Shown here one piece after another: positions 56,701 through 64,000 of a stretch of 64,000 nucleotides of DNA. This DNA is from Molanna angustata (lineage: Eukaryota > Arthropoda > Insecta > Trichoptera > Molannidae), in assembly GCA_963576475.1 (NCBI GenBank), contig OY754970.1, forward strand, positions 37,475,447-37,539,446. Direction: 5' to 3'. Numbering within the stretch: the first letter of the stretch is position 1; every line of letters begins with the position of its first letter. The translations under genes were made by a program, and so were the position numbers. The notes under the pieces are model-generated. The model saw nothing but the letters and a program-made list of their open reading frames with translations. It searched no databases and was not told the origin of the DNA.

Positions 56701-59700
56701 AGGAAGGATTTTCGTTTTGTGTTGAAGTACTTCTGTCTCTGTAGGAGATTCTTTTATCCTGTGGGCGCGACCGTGAACGTGAGCGTTATCGCCACTGCGG
56801 TCTGCTCCTGTTGGCTTGTTCACTCCTGAGCGCTGCTACTTCCACCTGTAGGCGCTGTAATGAGCGGACCATCTCGTCCATCAAGGGTTGTTGCGAGGTG
56901 GATACCATTTTTCGGACGCGTAAGAGTCTGAATCGTTGTAGGATATTTAAAAAAAACGAAAGAATAAATCACATTGGATATAAATGTCCGAATTGTTAAT
57001 CACTTGGAGAAAAAAATGTCGACACAGTAAAAAAATCAAAGTTACTTTTCACAAAATGTTGTTTGGGAAAACTTGGTGGCAAAGTTTCACATGCGAATGA
57101 AAGTCAGCAAAAAACTTGAGTTCTCAGAAACACATTGTTATCTCTTTGGACAACAGTCAGCAATTTGATCGCGGCACCTGTTTATGTTTTGTCCGTGGGA
57201 GCGGAGAAATGAAACACGAAACGCTACCCACGTAGGCAAAAATCACGTCGGTTGTCTCCACTTTAGGTATTTAACCTACTTGATGTGATTGATCAAATGA
57301 AAAGCGTGTTCTGGTTGAAGTTGTTTATTTAACGGTGCCGCGAGAGAACTGGCGAGCGTGCGGCATGGTGGGGATATTTATAATGTTGGCAAACCGGAAC
57401 GGTTTGCCGCTTCGTATCCCCAACAGTATGTATAGTTGAAGAATAAGTACCAAACTATAAACCCATTAATACAAATTATTTAATATTTTATGATATTTGG
57501 TTTTCTATACAACACATGTACCTAGGTATGTATGTCAAGATAGGATAGTATGGAGGTCAGTCCATTGATCCTATCCAGAATATGAAAACAGCATGATAGT
57601 ATGTATGTTAAGTCTTCTTAGATATTGTATGTAGGCGACTGCCATACAAATTGTATGAAGCAATGTCGTCACTAAATTCAATTTTTATAAAAATTGTGAT
57701 GTGGTAGTACAATGTTAATATTTTTAATAGAAAATTAAATTATCTAGTTGGGGTATTTCGGCTTTTTTCGATATTTTTAAAAAAAATGGAAATATAGGCA
57801 GTTAAACTCATAAATTTATCATAAAAAATATTTTTCTTAATAAAAAATGTTTGAGAAACCCTGGAATTTTTTTGAAAAAACTAATTTGAGATTTTGTATT
57901 TGTCTATGTTTATACCAATTTTCAGTGTTCTAGCTTTAACCTAAGAATAAACCAAAATTTCTAAAGTTGATAACCCCTGACTGAAACAAAAATTCACAAT
58001 TCTTAGTATAAAAGTTTTGTAGGCTTATAACTGTTTATATATTCTGAAATTTTGGGCTCTGTAAATTGAGCGGATCAAAAGTTATAAGGGGGGGGGGGAC
58101 ACACAGACACACACAAAACTCACATAAAATGTTCTACTCCGAATTCTGAGTAAATCCATGTATGGGAACATATATGCTGCGAAGCCTCTAAGTTGGTGTT
58201 TTTAGCATGCAAAAAGTCCACTACGCCATACAAAATGTTCCTTCGTACATGCATCTTGGATTTAAACTGCCTCTTCCTTCAATAGAATTTCATTCTCTTG
58301 AACGAATCGACAGTTGGACAAACACTAGTATTTAGGCTTAAGGGAGATTTAAGCTTACGAGAGTTATTTAAGAAGAATGTAAGAAAAAGTTGAGGTCCCT
58401 TAGTTCAGGGAATGTATGAGGATGTATAATGTACTTGTTAAAAGGACATTCATATATATTGCTCTACATTATGACGATCGTTTTTCTTATAAGGACCTTT
58501 AAGTAATTTAATTTATGTGATTTTTATAAAGAAGAATTCAATTTTATTAATGCGACTTCTCAGTGAATGGCGAGGCACGTCCCGGAGAACTTCTTGCCAT
58601 AATGGGATCATCCGGAGCCGGGAAGACCACACTACTCAATGCTCTGACATTTCGGTCCGCGAGGGGGCTGCAGGTAGTCGGCGCTAGAGCCCTCAACGGA
58701 CGCGTTGTCAGGGCCACCGATCTGACGGCCCTTTCTGCGTATGTGCAACAAGATGACTTGTTCATCGGGACGCTCACAGTGAAGGAACATCTCATATTTC
58801 AGGTAAGTTTTTATCTTCCGTCTTATTATACAAGACGTTGTCTTCCGTAAGTAAAATCTTATAAGAGGTCATACAGTGAATAAAAAAGTAGTTAAAAATA
58901 AATGTATGACCAAAAATCAACACGGAGATCCGTGAGGGTGAAAATATCTTTCTTTGGTTTTTTTGACAAGATCTCACACACTACTTACTTGATAGTACCA
59001 AAATAAAGAAAAAATCATAGTTATCACTTTCGATAAAGATTTTTATTTGTGGCTTTAACTTAAAAAAATATTAGGTAATTAAGTTATTTTTGTGGATTTT
59101 ATTTTTCAATAAGCATCTAATTATTACTTATTGTCTCCATTTTTACATTTCTATTTTAAGCCTTTATTTTATGTAGATATACGACTGCCTTTCCTTGTCA
59201 AACACTTTCAAATATACGAACAAGTTTTCGCCTTTTTACTATGAACAAAATAAAAATAGACATTTTTGGTTCAATTTACAACAAAAAGTCTCATGTGACA
59301 TCTTGTTTAACAATTATAAAATGCACGGGAAAGTACTGTCTTCAATAGGTATAGCAAGTTATCACCAAAATTGAAACTTTCTTTTGCAAATTTTTCAGAT
59401 TAGGTTTTTCACTTTTGCCGCCTCTAATAATTTGTCTCCTTTCATTTACTTTTCAACCGTTTTGTTATTGAACTATCTAAAATCTTTTGTTTATTTATAT
59501 CATATTCACAATATTAACTTCAACTGACGAACAAAGCACATCTCAACGTTCTTTTTAGACATAAAAGCACTAACGCCGCTCAGTATTCGCCATTGTACCG
59601 ATACCTTTACACATATTTGTTAACAACAGTGAGTAAATGTAACATGAAATCAGAGGTGGGCTGATTAAGTGACAATTACTTTTGTTATTCTTATTTAAGG

Positions 59701-61854
59701 GGCAGGGTAAGGCAATGTAGGCGAGTCAAATGCAAAATTTGAAACTATTGTATGAGAATGTACGTCCTTAAAGATTACAATCGTGTGCGCCCAAGTTAGT
59801 GAATTTGAATCGAGCGTTATATAAAATACTATGGTTTATTTGATTTTACAAAAAACTGAGAAGATTGTGTGAAAACGTTTCGAGCCAATGTTTAGATTTA
59901 TTAATTATCTATCATTTAAAGAAACATTCATGTTTCTAAGCCTTATAAGTTTTGAGTTATGGATAAAAAATCTGAGAAAACAGGTATTATTAAAAAAAAT
60001 ACTATTATGAACAAAGTACACAAAATAAAAAAAGTGTATCGGGCCAATGTATAGAAAAATAATGAGAAAATAATATATATTTTTATTGAAGACGTAACTT
60101 TTAAGAGTAAGGCGTAATGAGCTTCCAAAAAGTACCTTGGAGCCTATCCCGTCACCTTAATACCTATATTATTAAATTTTTATTTTCGTACGTTGCCCCA
60201 TTTTTTTAAATATTATATAAATAAAAAAAAAATAAAAAAATATCCATTTTATTACCTACTATCACACAGAGATAAAGCTACCCAAATTTAATCTAATTTA
60301 CATATGAAACGAGATTTCAATTATTTAAATTAATGTAATTCGTCTGCAAATTAGATATTGTGCTGAAGTATAGATTTATTTATGTATAATTTTACAAAAT
60401 ATAAATATTTAACAACGCATAAGAATACATGTTACTTTAGTCAAATATCAAGCACTTGTATAATAAATTATGTTGGTATAAAAGAGATAACATACATAGA
60501 TATGGTTAATGTATTTTATCTCAAATTAACCTGTAGGTAGGTATATGTATACATTGTAGGTATATGTATATATGTATACATTATGTACGTCTACGTTTTG
60601 AAGTATTACGAAATCTATATATATATATAAAATACCCGAAAGATCACAAAATAGGTATTATTATATACCTATGGTCTTGTTTGTTTTAAAGTCATTTAAA
60701 GTATCTTGTAGTAAGCCGTTTGGCTTCGGTGCCAACGTCCTCGGTTCGATTTCCAGTAAAGTAAAAATATTAAAAAAAAATTATTTCTCACGCAAATCTT
60801 CCTTCTTTAGACTGGAAAAAACCTGATTAGAAGCAATTATTATTTAGCAAGTGATTATATTGGAAGCAATTATTATTTAGCAATTAATTATATTTTAGTT
60901 AGAATGTTTTCTTATGAATTAACATGAATATTTTTAGGCTCTTCTAAGAATGGATCGACATATTCCATACAATCAAAGAATGAACAGGGTTAACGATGTT
61001 ATTTCAGAGGTAAGAAAATGCATTTTTTGTTTTCAAATTGATTAGTAGGTATAAACCAAATTTAATTGTAACGATACACTCATCGACGGTTTAAAAGCTA
61101 TTTGCAATTTGTCATCCATGACACTCTTTTAATACGTGCTTATCTTACCTTAATCTTATAAATGTATCAGCACTCCATCATAATCTAATCTTTATATTAT
61201 TCTACATTCATTCACATAAAATCGTTAAGATGAAAGTTTAGTATGAAATTGTTATTATTTCTTGTATAAAATAATATGATTAATTACTTGGTTAATTTTA
61301 ATCTAAAGGATTTCTAAAGTTTGAATCTAATATTGCTGTAAGCTTATTTAATTATTAGCTTATTAATCATTTAATCATCTTATTTAATTATTATCATGTT
61401 TAATTATTAGCTTATTAATTGAGCTTATTAATCAACTTCTTGCTGTGACCTTATATCACTCAAAATATTCCTTATTAGTCATAAGCATTTTTCCTGAAAC
61501 ATTAACTCAAAATATTTTTTTCTTGCAACAGTAACCACTTCTCAATCTAGTATGTTATTATTTTTATTTCGATTTTAACTCGATGATCGACTCTGAATAT
61601 TGAAAGTGAAATTAGGACTTCAGTCAACTCTACCTATCTATGTATTAAAATTAAATATTTGTGTTTATTGGCAGTTAGCACTTAAGAAATGCCAAGACAC
61701 AGTAATAGGGATAACAGGAAGATTGAAGGGAATATCTGGTGGTGAGAAGAAGAGACTGTCGTTTGCATCAGAAGTTCTCACAGATCCTCCACTCATGTTC
61801 TGCGATGAACCTACTTCAGGACTGGACTCCTTCATGGCGCAGAATGTTATACAA
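44786..61854 (+). CDS. w: ABCG-family eye-pigment transporter White (exons 1-5; continues past right edge)
   Basis: White is a half-size ABCG transporter that pairs with Scarlet or Brown to load pigment precursors into granules (family knowledge). The exons are 44786-44863, 52198-52489, 58564-58802, 60938-61009 and 61675-61854. All are GT-AG with matching phases, giving 287 codons. The start ATG (44786) sits in 'aacaaaATG' and the N-terminus '[15 protein letters not shown]' is short and polar. Residues 27-123 form the pre-ABC segment with '[11 protein letters not shown]'. Walker A 'GSSGAGKTT' is at 138-146, the Q-loop region 'AYVQQDDLF' at 182-190, the signature 'SGGEKKRL' at 248-255 and Walker B 'LMFCDE' at 267-272. 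The H-loop and six membrane segments must be right of the window. White is preferred over Scarlet or Brown because of the YTW and pre-ABC pattern. Intron 2 holds a Gypsy element nested in a Helitron. Confidence 0.92.
44864..45840. other. White intron 1, left part, nothing recognised
   Basis: The sequence is very AT-rich and has no SINE head, terminal repeat or open frame of note before the SINE at 45850. Confidence 0.45.
45850..45918 (-). mobile_element. tRNA-derived SINE head
   Basis: On the minus strand 'cgtgtctcagtagatagat' (box A region) precedes 'cccaggttcgattgccgg' (box B). It is followed closely by another SINE at 46011-46212 in the same orientation. Confidence 0.6.
46011..46212 (-). 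mobile_element. SINE with tRNA-like head and LINE-like tail
   Basis: Read on the minus strand, the head (46212-46140) has 'cgtggcatagttaatg' and box B 'gggttcgatcccc'. A body of about 75 bases follows, then the tail 'tggttatatagaagaaattg' with 'ccatatggcaataa' and 'gccacttgcgcaggttgc'. It aligns along its full length with the plus-strand SINE at 51804-52000. Confidence 0.75.
46265..46740 (+). pseudogene. LINE 3' end: last coding part, 3' UTR and (att)n tail
   Basis: Across about 46280-46400 the frame reads like the C-terminal 'ARMWN...' segment and '[10 protein letters not shown]'-like end of non-LTR polyproteins, with stops. The 3' UTR follows and ends in 'ggttgactggtagagattgc' plus 'gggcaataagtccgcca', then a (att)n run at 46700-46730. 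The tail is the same type as the SINE tails in this window. Confidence 0.6.
46900..47200 (+). mobile_element. LINE 3' UTR and tail fragment
   Basis: The 3' part has 'gtggttggaaaaaatcgccc' and 'gatggcattaagcccgtcag', a diverged version of the shared LINE/SINE tail, followed by repeated 'aaatagataaacaaataa'. No coding part is left. Confidence 0.5.
47250..48040 (-). pseudogene. CR1/Jockey-like LINE, C-terminal fragment with 3' UTR
   Basis: On the minus strand, 47794-47600 and following frames carry '[15 protein letters not shown]' and '[20 protein letters not shown]', then after one stop a '[18 protein letters not shown]' and 'LFKKKLK' end. These are typical last segments of LINE polyproteins. 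The 3' UTR runs left and ends with 'ggttggaagaaattgccttg' and 'tggcaataaacccgcc', then an (aaat)n run near 47260. The 5' part is missing. Confidence 0.65.
48067..49052 (-). mobile_element. Non-autonomous Helitron, copy B (986 bp)
   Basis: On the minus strand it starts TCCAACTGTCGATTC at 49052. It ends with hairpin catgt-gtt-acatg, 'caa' and CTAG at 48067, followed by T. It aligns over its full length with copy A on either side of the minisatellite and with copy C. It retains the single-copy segment 48331-48388 from which the 46-bp unit is derived. It contains a (ca)n tract near 48825-48852 and no coding sequence. Confidence 0.8.
49497..49671. mobile_element. 175-bp near-perfect palindromic MITE
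   Basis: The arms of about 80 bp pair almost without mismatch. They begin 'cagtgttatttataaaaata' and run inward through 'ggttcaattga' and 'ttcaaatattctcatataag'. 'tat' borders both ends. The short centre 'attattta' is the loop. It lies in white intron 1. Confidence 0.85.
50389..50679 (+). repeat. 22-bp minisatellite, about 13 copies
   Basis: The unit 'atatcagttcctatttatag' plus 'aa' recurs head to tail with no visible variation from about 50389 to 50679. It is in white intron 1 and is not coding. Confidence 0.93.
51804..52000 (+). mobile_element. Full-length tRNA-derived SINE
   Basis: The head has box A-like 'ccgtggcacagttggtt' and box B 'gggttcgatcacc'. A body with 'aatttctctcgctaatattg' follows, then the tail 'ggttatttggaagaaattg', 'atggcaataaactcgccact' and 'tgcgcaaagtgcaagg'. 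It ends in an AT-rich run. This is the best-preserved of the SINE copies here and lies about 200 bp upstream of white exon 2. Confidence 0.8.
53301..53456 (+). repeat. 78-bp tandem duplication
   Basis: Sequence from 53301 ('atattctcaatataaagtat') recurs from 53379 with nearly complete identity through 'caataaattgt(g/a)acc'. Two copies are adjacent, in white intron 2. Confidence 0.85.
53603..53872 (+). repeat. 30-bp minisatellite, 9 copies
   Basis: The unit starts 'gcgtttatattgtatgattg' and continues 'atgggtggtg'. It repeats every 30 bases from 53603 to 53872; only the first copy differs. Because 30 is a multiple of three, one frame stays open as a ten-residue repeat, but nothing suggests translation. 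It abuts a SINE-head fragment. Confidence 0.93.
53873..53925 (+). mobile_element. SINE-head fragment
   Basis: 'cagatcggttagcgcgctga' and 'tccagtggttgcgacttcga' match the minus-strand SINE head at 41125-41200. It lies between the 30-bp minisatellite and Helitron copy C. Confidence 0.6.
54035..56645 (-). pseudogene. Ty3/Gypsy pol: protease, reverse transcriptase, RNase H, partial integrase (broken)
   Basis: The minus-strand order is protease with 'DTGA' (about residue 40 of the 56645-55065 frame), reverse transcriptase with active site 'YLDD', then RNase H beginning at the end of that frame. It continues in 55048-54428 with '[11 protein letters not shown]' and the integrase H-x-C-x2-C finger ('CLHCQKAKV'). 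The 54394-54035 part has the integrase core with '[10 protein letters not shown]' and '[11 protein letters not shown]'. A frameshift plus a stop separates the first two pieces near 55040-55070. An in-frame stop lies near 54425 and another at 54035, after which only a short stretch remains. A zinc-finger-like gag remnant overlaps the start in another frame (about 56700-56640). The order protease-RT-RNase H-integrase is that of Ty3/Gypsy elements. It cannot make a working polyprotein as it stands. Confidence 0.88.
57300..57425 (-). promoter_or_regulatory. LTR-like promoter region of the Gypsy element
   Basis: Reading on the minus strand from 57425, a TG start is followed by an inverted 'gcaaaccg/cggtttgc' hairpin, a TATA-like 'tataaata' (57382-57375) and, about 45 bases later, an AATAAA-type signal (57331-57325). 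This order fits U3-R of an LTR. Without a second copy the LTR boundaries cannot be confirmed. Confidence 0.45.
58803..60937. other. White intron 3 with a degenerate SINE
   Basis: The intron is AT-rich and mostly unassigned. A diverged SINE on the plus strand lies at about 60705-60870: 'gccgtttggcttcggtgcc' resembles a box A region and 'cggttcgatttcc' a box B. A poor body and tail ('gattagaagcaattattat') follow. A short direct repeat 'gaagcaattattatttagca' occurs twice near 60832 and 60862. Confidence 0.5.
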
Positions 61855-62309
61855 GTAAGAAATCTATTTATAAACTAAATCGTCTTTATATAATAAATCG
61901 GAGTGGGGGGGAGGTGCAAGGCTTTCTTTACATTTTTTGTTTGTTTCTCAACATTATTTTTTTTTCTTCCTCTTATTTCACAGCTTTACTTATTCCTTTT
62001 CGATTCCATCATCTTCGTAGTCAGACATAAGTTTTTCTGTTTTTTACATCTTCACATTTCATTTTCCTCTTTTTACTGTTTACCTATTTCTTTTACTATT
62101 ACCCTTTCTTTTTTACTTTTTTCTCTCCATTTTCGTTTAACTCCATCATTTTAGTACTTCATAATTATTTTGTTTTCATTCTCATATTGAAAGTAGGTAC
62201 TTTTACTATTTATGTTTTCAAGATTAAATATAAAAAAAGTATTTTGATTAAAGTACTTACTTTTAAAGCAATTGTGTAAACTAGCATTGGAAGTAAACGT
62301 TACACGTAG

Positions 62310-62515
62310 CCAGAAGCTTGGTCGATAAGTGGACAAAGAAAGTGTTGACTTGGAGACCTCGTACGACAAACAGAGGTGCGGGATGACCACACCTGAGATA
62401 GAGGAATGGTATCCAACGATATGCTGGTACGTACTGGATGCAGACTGAATGGAAACAAATGGAGGAGGCCTTTGTTCAGGAGTGAACAGAAATATGCTGA
62501 AGAAGAAGAAGAATA
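62310..62515 (+). pseudogene. 3' end of an RTE/R4-like LINE with (gaa)n tail
   Basis: The sequence encodes a recognisable LINE C-terminal pattern ('DKWTKKVLTWRPRTTNRG', then a tryptophan and 'EEAFVQE') in a plus-strand frame, followed by stops. It ends in a (gaa)n run at 62500-62513. Only about 60 codons remain. It is in white intron 5. Confidence 0.55.
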
Positions 62516-62639
62516 ATTATACAATTGAAATATATATTTTTGACTGAATTATAATATTCATTTTTAAAAATATACTTAGGTACATAATAATCTATATTAT
62601 AAATTTGAATGTTTGTATCTATGTACATATGTATGTATG

Positions 62640-63060
62640 TGTTGAATGCGCTCCTAAATCGTCGAGAGTATGTCAGAGATGGTTTCTGGATCAAAAATTT
62701 TTTTCTTCTTCTTCTTCATCGAGTATCAGGTCATTTTACCTATGAAGGTGGACTATCCTGAGAACCGTTCATCCGATTGCAATGAAACTTTGGTGAATTG
62801 TCGAGCGTATGACCGCGATGGTTTCTGGATTAAAAAAATTTCTTCTTCTTCTTCTTCATCGGGTATCAGGTCATTTTACCTATGAAGGTAAAATTACCTA
62901 ATACTCTAGGAGAAGAAGCTCCAACTGTCCATCCATCTCTTCGCAGGTCTTCTAGAACAGTTTCTGGATTCTTCTTTATCGTGTACTTGTTCATTTTACC
63001 TATGAAGTTGGAGAATCCTGGAAAAAGAAAGTCCAACTGTCCTTTCATCTCTTCATAGGT
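62640..63060 (+). repeat. Diverged tandem repeat, three partial copies with (ctt)n tracts
   Basis: The block 'gatggtttctggat', a (ctt)n run, 'catcg(a/g)gtatcaggtcat' and 'tttacctatgaagg' occurs at about 62675-62755 and 62815-62890. A poorer third copy runs at about 62950-63010. The spacing is about 120-140 bp. It may be the remnant of a repeat-rich element. Confidence 0.6.
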
Positions 63061-63100
63061 CTTCCCAGTATTGTTTCGGGAATTAAACTTTTTCTTAACC

Positions 63101-63457
63101 TACTGAAGGGACGGGAGGCCTGAAGGTACGGGAGGCCTGAAGGGACGGGAGGTACTGAAGGGACGGGAGGTACTGAAGGGACGGGAGGTACTGAAGGGAC
63201 GGGAGGTACTGAAGGGACGGGAGGTACTGAAGGGACGGGAGGTACTGGAGGGACGGGAGGTACTGAAAGGACGGGAGGTACTGAAGGGACGGGAGGTACT
63301 GAAGGGACGGGAGGTACTGAAGGGACGGGAGGTACTGAAGGGACGGGAGGTACTGAAGGGACGGGAGGTACTGAAGGGACGGGAGGTACTGAAGGGACGA
63401 GAGGTACTGAAGGGACGGGAGGTACTGAAGGGTCTGAAGCGACGGGTGGTAATGAAG
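63101..63457 (+). repeat. 18-bp G-rich minisatellite, about 20 copies
   Basis: The unit 'tgaagggacgggaggtac' repeats from 63101 to about 63457 with a few substitutions ('ggcc', 'ggtacg', 'gacgag') and degenerate ends. The plus strand is nearly all purine, with pairs of GGG runs in every unit, in a strongly AT-rich setting. One minus-strand frame stays open because 18 is a multiple of three; I do not regard it as a gene. It lies in white intron 5. Confidence 0.93.
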
Positions 63458-64000
63458 GACCATTTTTAATTATACAGGCAATACGAAGTTTGCCGGGAGT
63501 TCACTAATATATTATATAAGTAGGTAGGTACTTATTCGTTGTAGTAGAGATCTTATAAGTATTACAACTTGGTCGATGAAATTTAGGTAGAATTCAGACA
63601 TTCAGAAGAAACATTTAACATATATACCAACGTATATAATCTATAAAATTATGTATACAAACTGGATATTTGATTAATAAATAATATTGTGTATGAGACC
63701 AGGGCTGAGCAAACGTATGAGACAAAAGGCCAGATTAAAAAATTTAAGTAGAATATTTCCCTCATAACACTGATAACACTTCATTAAATATTTCAATTGT
63801 GAAATTTTACATATAGGGGAACCTGTTGTACCTAGTACAGTTTTTTAGATATATATTTTTCATTGTGATTTGACGTACAGCACACAAATCATAATTGCAT
63901 ATTTTGAAAGGTCAATTATTTGGGTACTCACCACCAAAATATCAGAAATGTATATTTCATACTTAATACATAGATTTTAAAGTTAAAAAAATGGTAATTG
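63458..64000. other. White intron 5, right end of window
   Basis: AT-rich sequence with no exon or element recognised. The next white exon (H-loop region) has not been reached by position 64000. Confidence 0.5.

Larger units (their letters stand above)
53981..57425 (-). mobile_element. Decayed Ty3/Gypsy-type LTR retrotransposon, truncated
   Basis: Comparison with Helitron copies A and B fixes the junctions: left Helitron sequence ends 'gcgata' at 53980 and resumes 'gtatgtatag' at 57426. On the minus strand the insert begins 'tgttggggatacg' and ends '...atcgaca', the TG...CA form of LTR ends. A right-hand LTR-like promoter region is present. The other end stops about 50 bp after the integrase fragment, with no second LTR, and I see no target duplication. 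Most of gag is missing. It lies in white intron 2. Confidence 0.75.
53938..58318 (-). mobile_element. Non-autonomous Helitron, copy C, split by a Gypsy insertion
   Basis: On the minus strand it starts TCCAACTGTCGATTC at 58318 and ends with the hairpin (53945-53957) and CTAG at 53938, followed by T. Without the inserted 53981-57425 block it is about 936 bp and aligns with copy B throughout. It keeps the single-copy precursor of the 46-bp unit at 57620-57678. A run of G (58089-58099) followed by an 'acacaca' tract is also present. Confidence 0.78.

Noticed and set aside
56275..56823. 182-residue minus-strand open frame in the Gypsy element
   Set aside because: It mostly overlaps the protease region in another frame. 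Only a short gag finger remnant nearby seems real.
63095..63463. 122-residue minus-strand frame with a six-residue repeat
   Set aside because: It is the complement of the 18-bp minisatellite, kept open by the period being a multiple of three.

Overview
The window is AT-rich eukaryotic DNA with spliced genes, long introns and dense transposon debris. It fits an insect, most likely a lepidopteran or close relative. The evidence is an eye-pigment ABC transporter of the white type, a class I PI3-kinase catalytic subunit, many tRNA-derived SINEs whose 3' tails match local LINE fragments, and short non-autonomous Helitrons. The lepidopteran placement is inference; the insect placement is firmer.

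Three host genes are visible, all cut by the window or lacking one end. (1) The 5' part of a leucine-rich-repeat gene, closest to LRRC23 (radial-spoke/sperm flagellum protein), lies on the minus strand at 1-1709 with three phase-compatible exons. (2) A class IA PI3-kinase p110-type gene runs on the plus strand in fifteen exons from 3219 to 31643. It covers the Ras-binding, C2, helical and kinase domains through the stop codon. The N-terminal adaptor-binding exons are not in the window. (3) The first five exons of white lie on the plus strand at 44786-61854, from the start codon through Walker A, the ABC signature and Walker B. The rest lies beyond the right edge.

The rest is introns and intergenic DNA filled with mobile elements. 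The outstanding object is in PI3K intron 2. A non-autonomous Helitron (7418-16911) carries an internal array of 165 consecutive 46-bp units (8027-15616) in which I saw no deviating base. Two other copies of the same Helitron family (48067-49052 and 53938-58318) keep the ancestral single-copy segment from which the 46-bp unit arose. One of them is interrupted by a decayed Ty3/Gypsy element. Other elements include a nearly intact pogo/Tigger transposon (20757-22948), a mariner fold-back remnant (6318-6943), Harbinger-type remnants, several TA-flanked MITEs, perfect-hairpin elements, fragments of RTE-, R2-, Jockey- and CR1-like LINEs, and four minisatellites (46, 22, 30 and 18 bp).

The three host genes show no sign of working together; they are simply neighbours. 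No bacterial-type system, CRISPR array, rRNA or genuine tRNA gene was seen.
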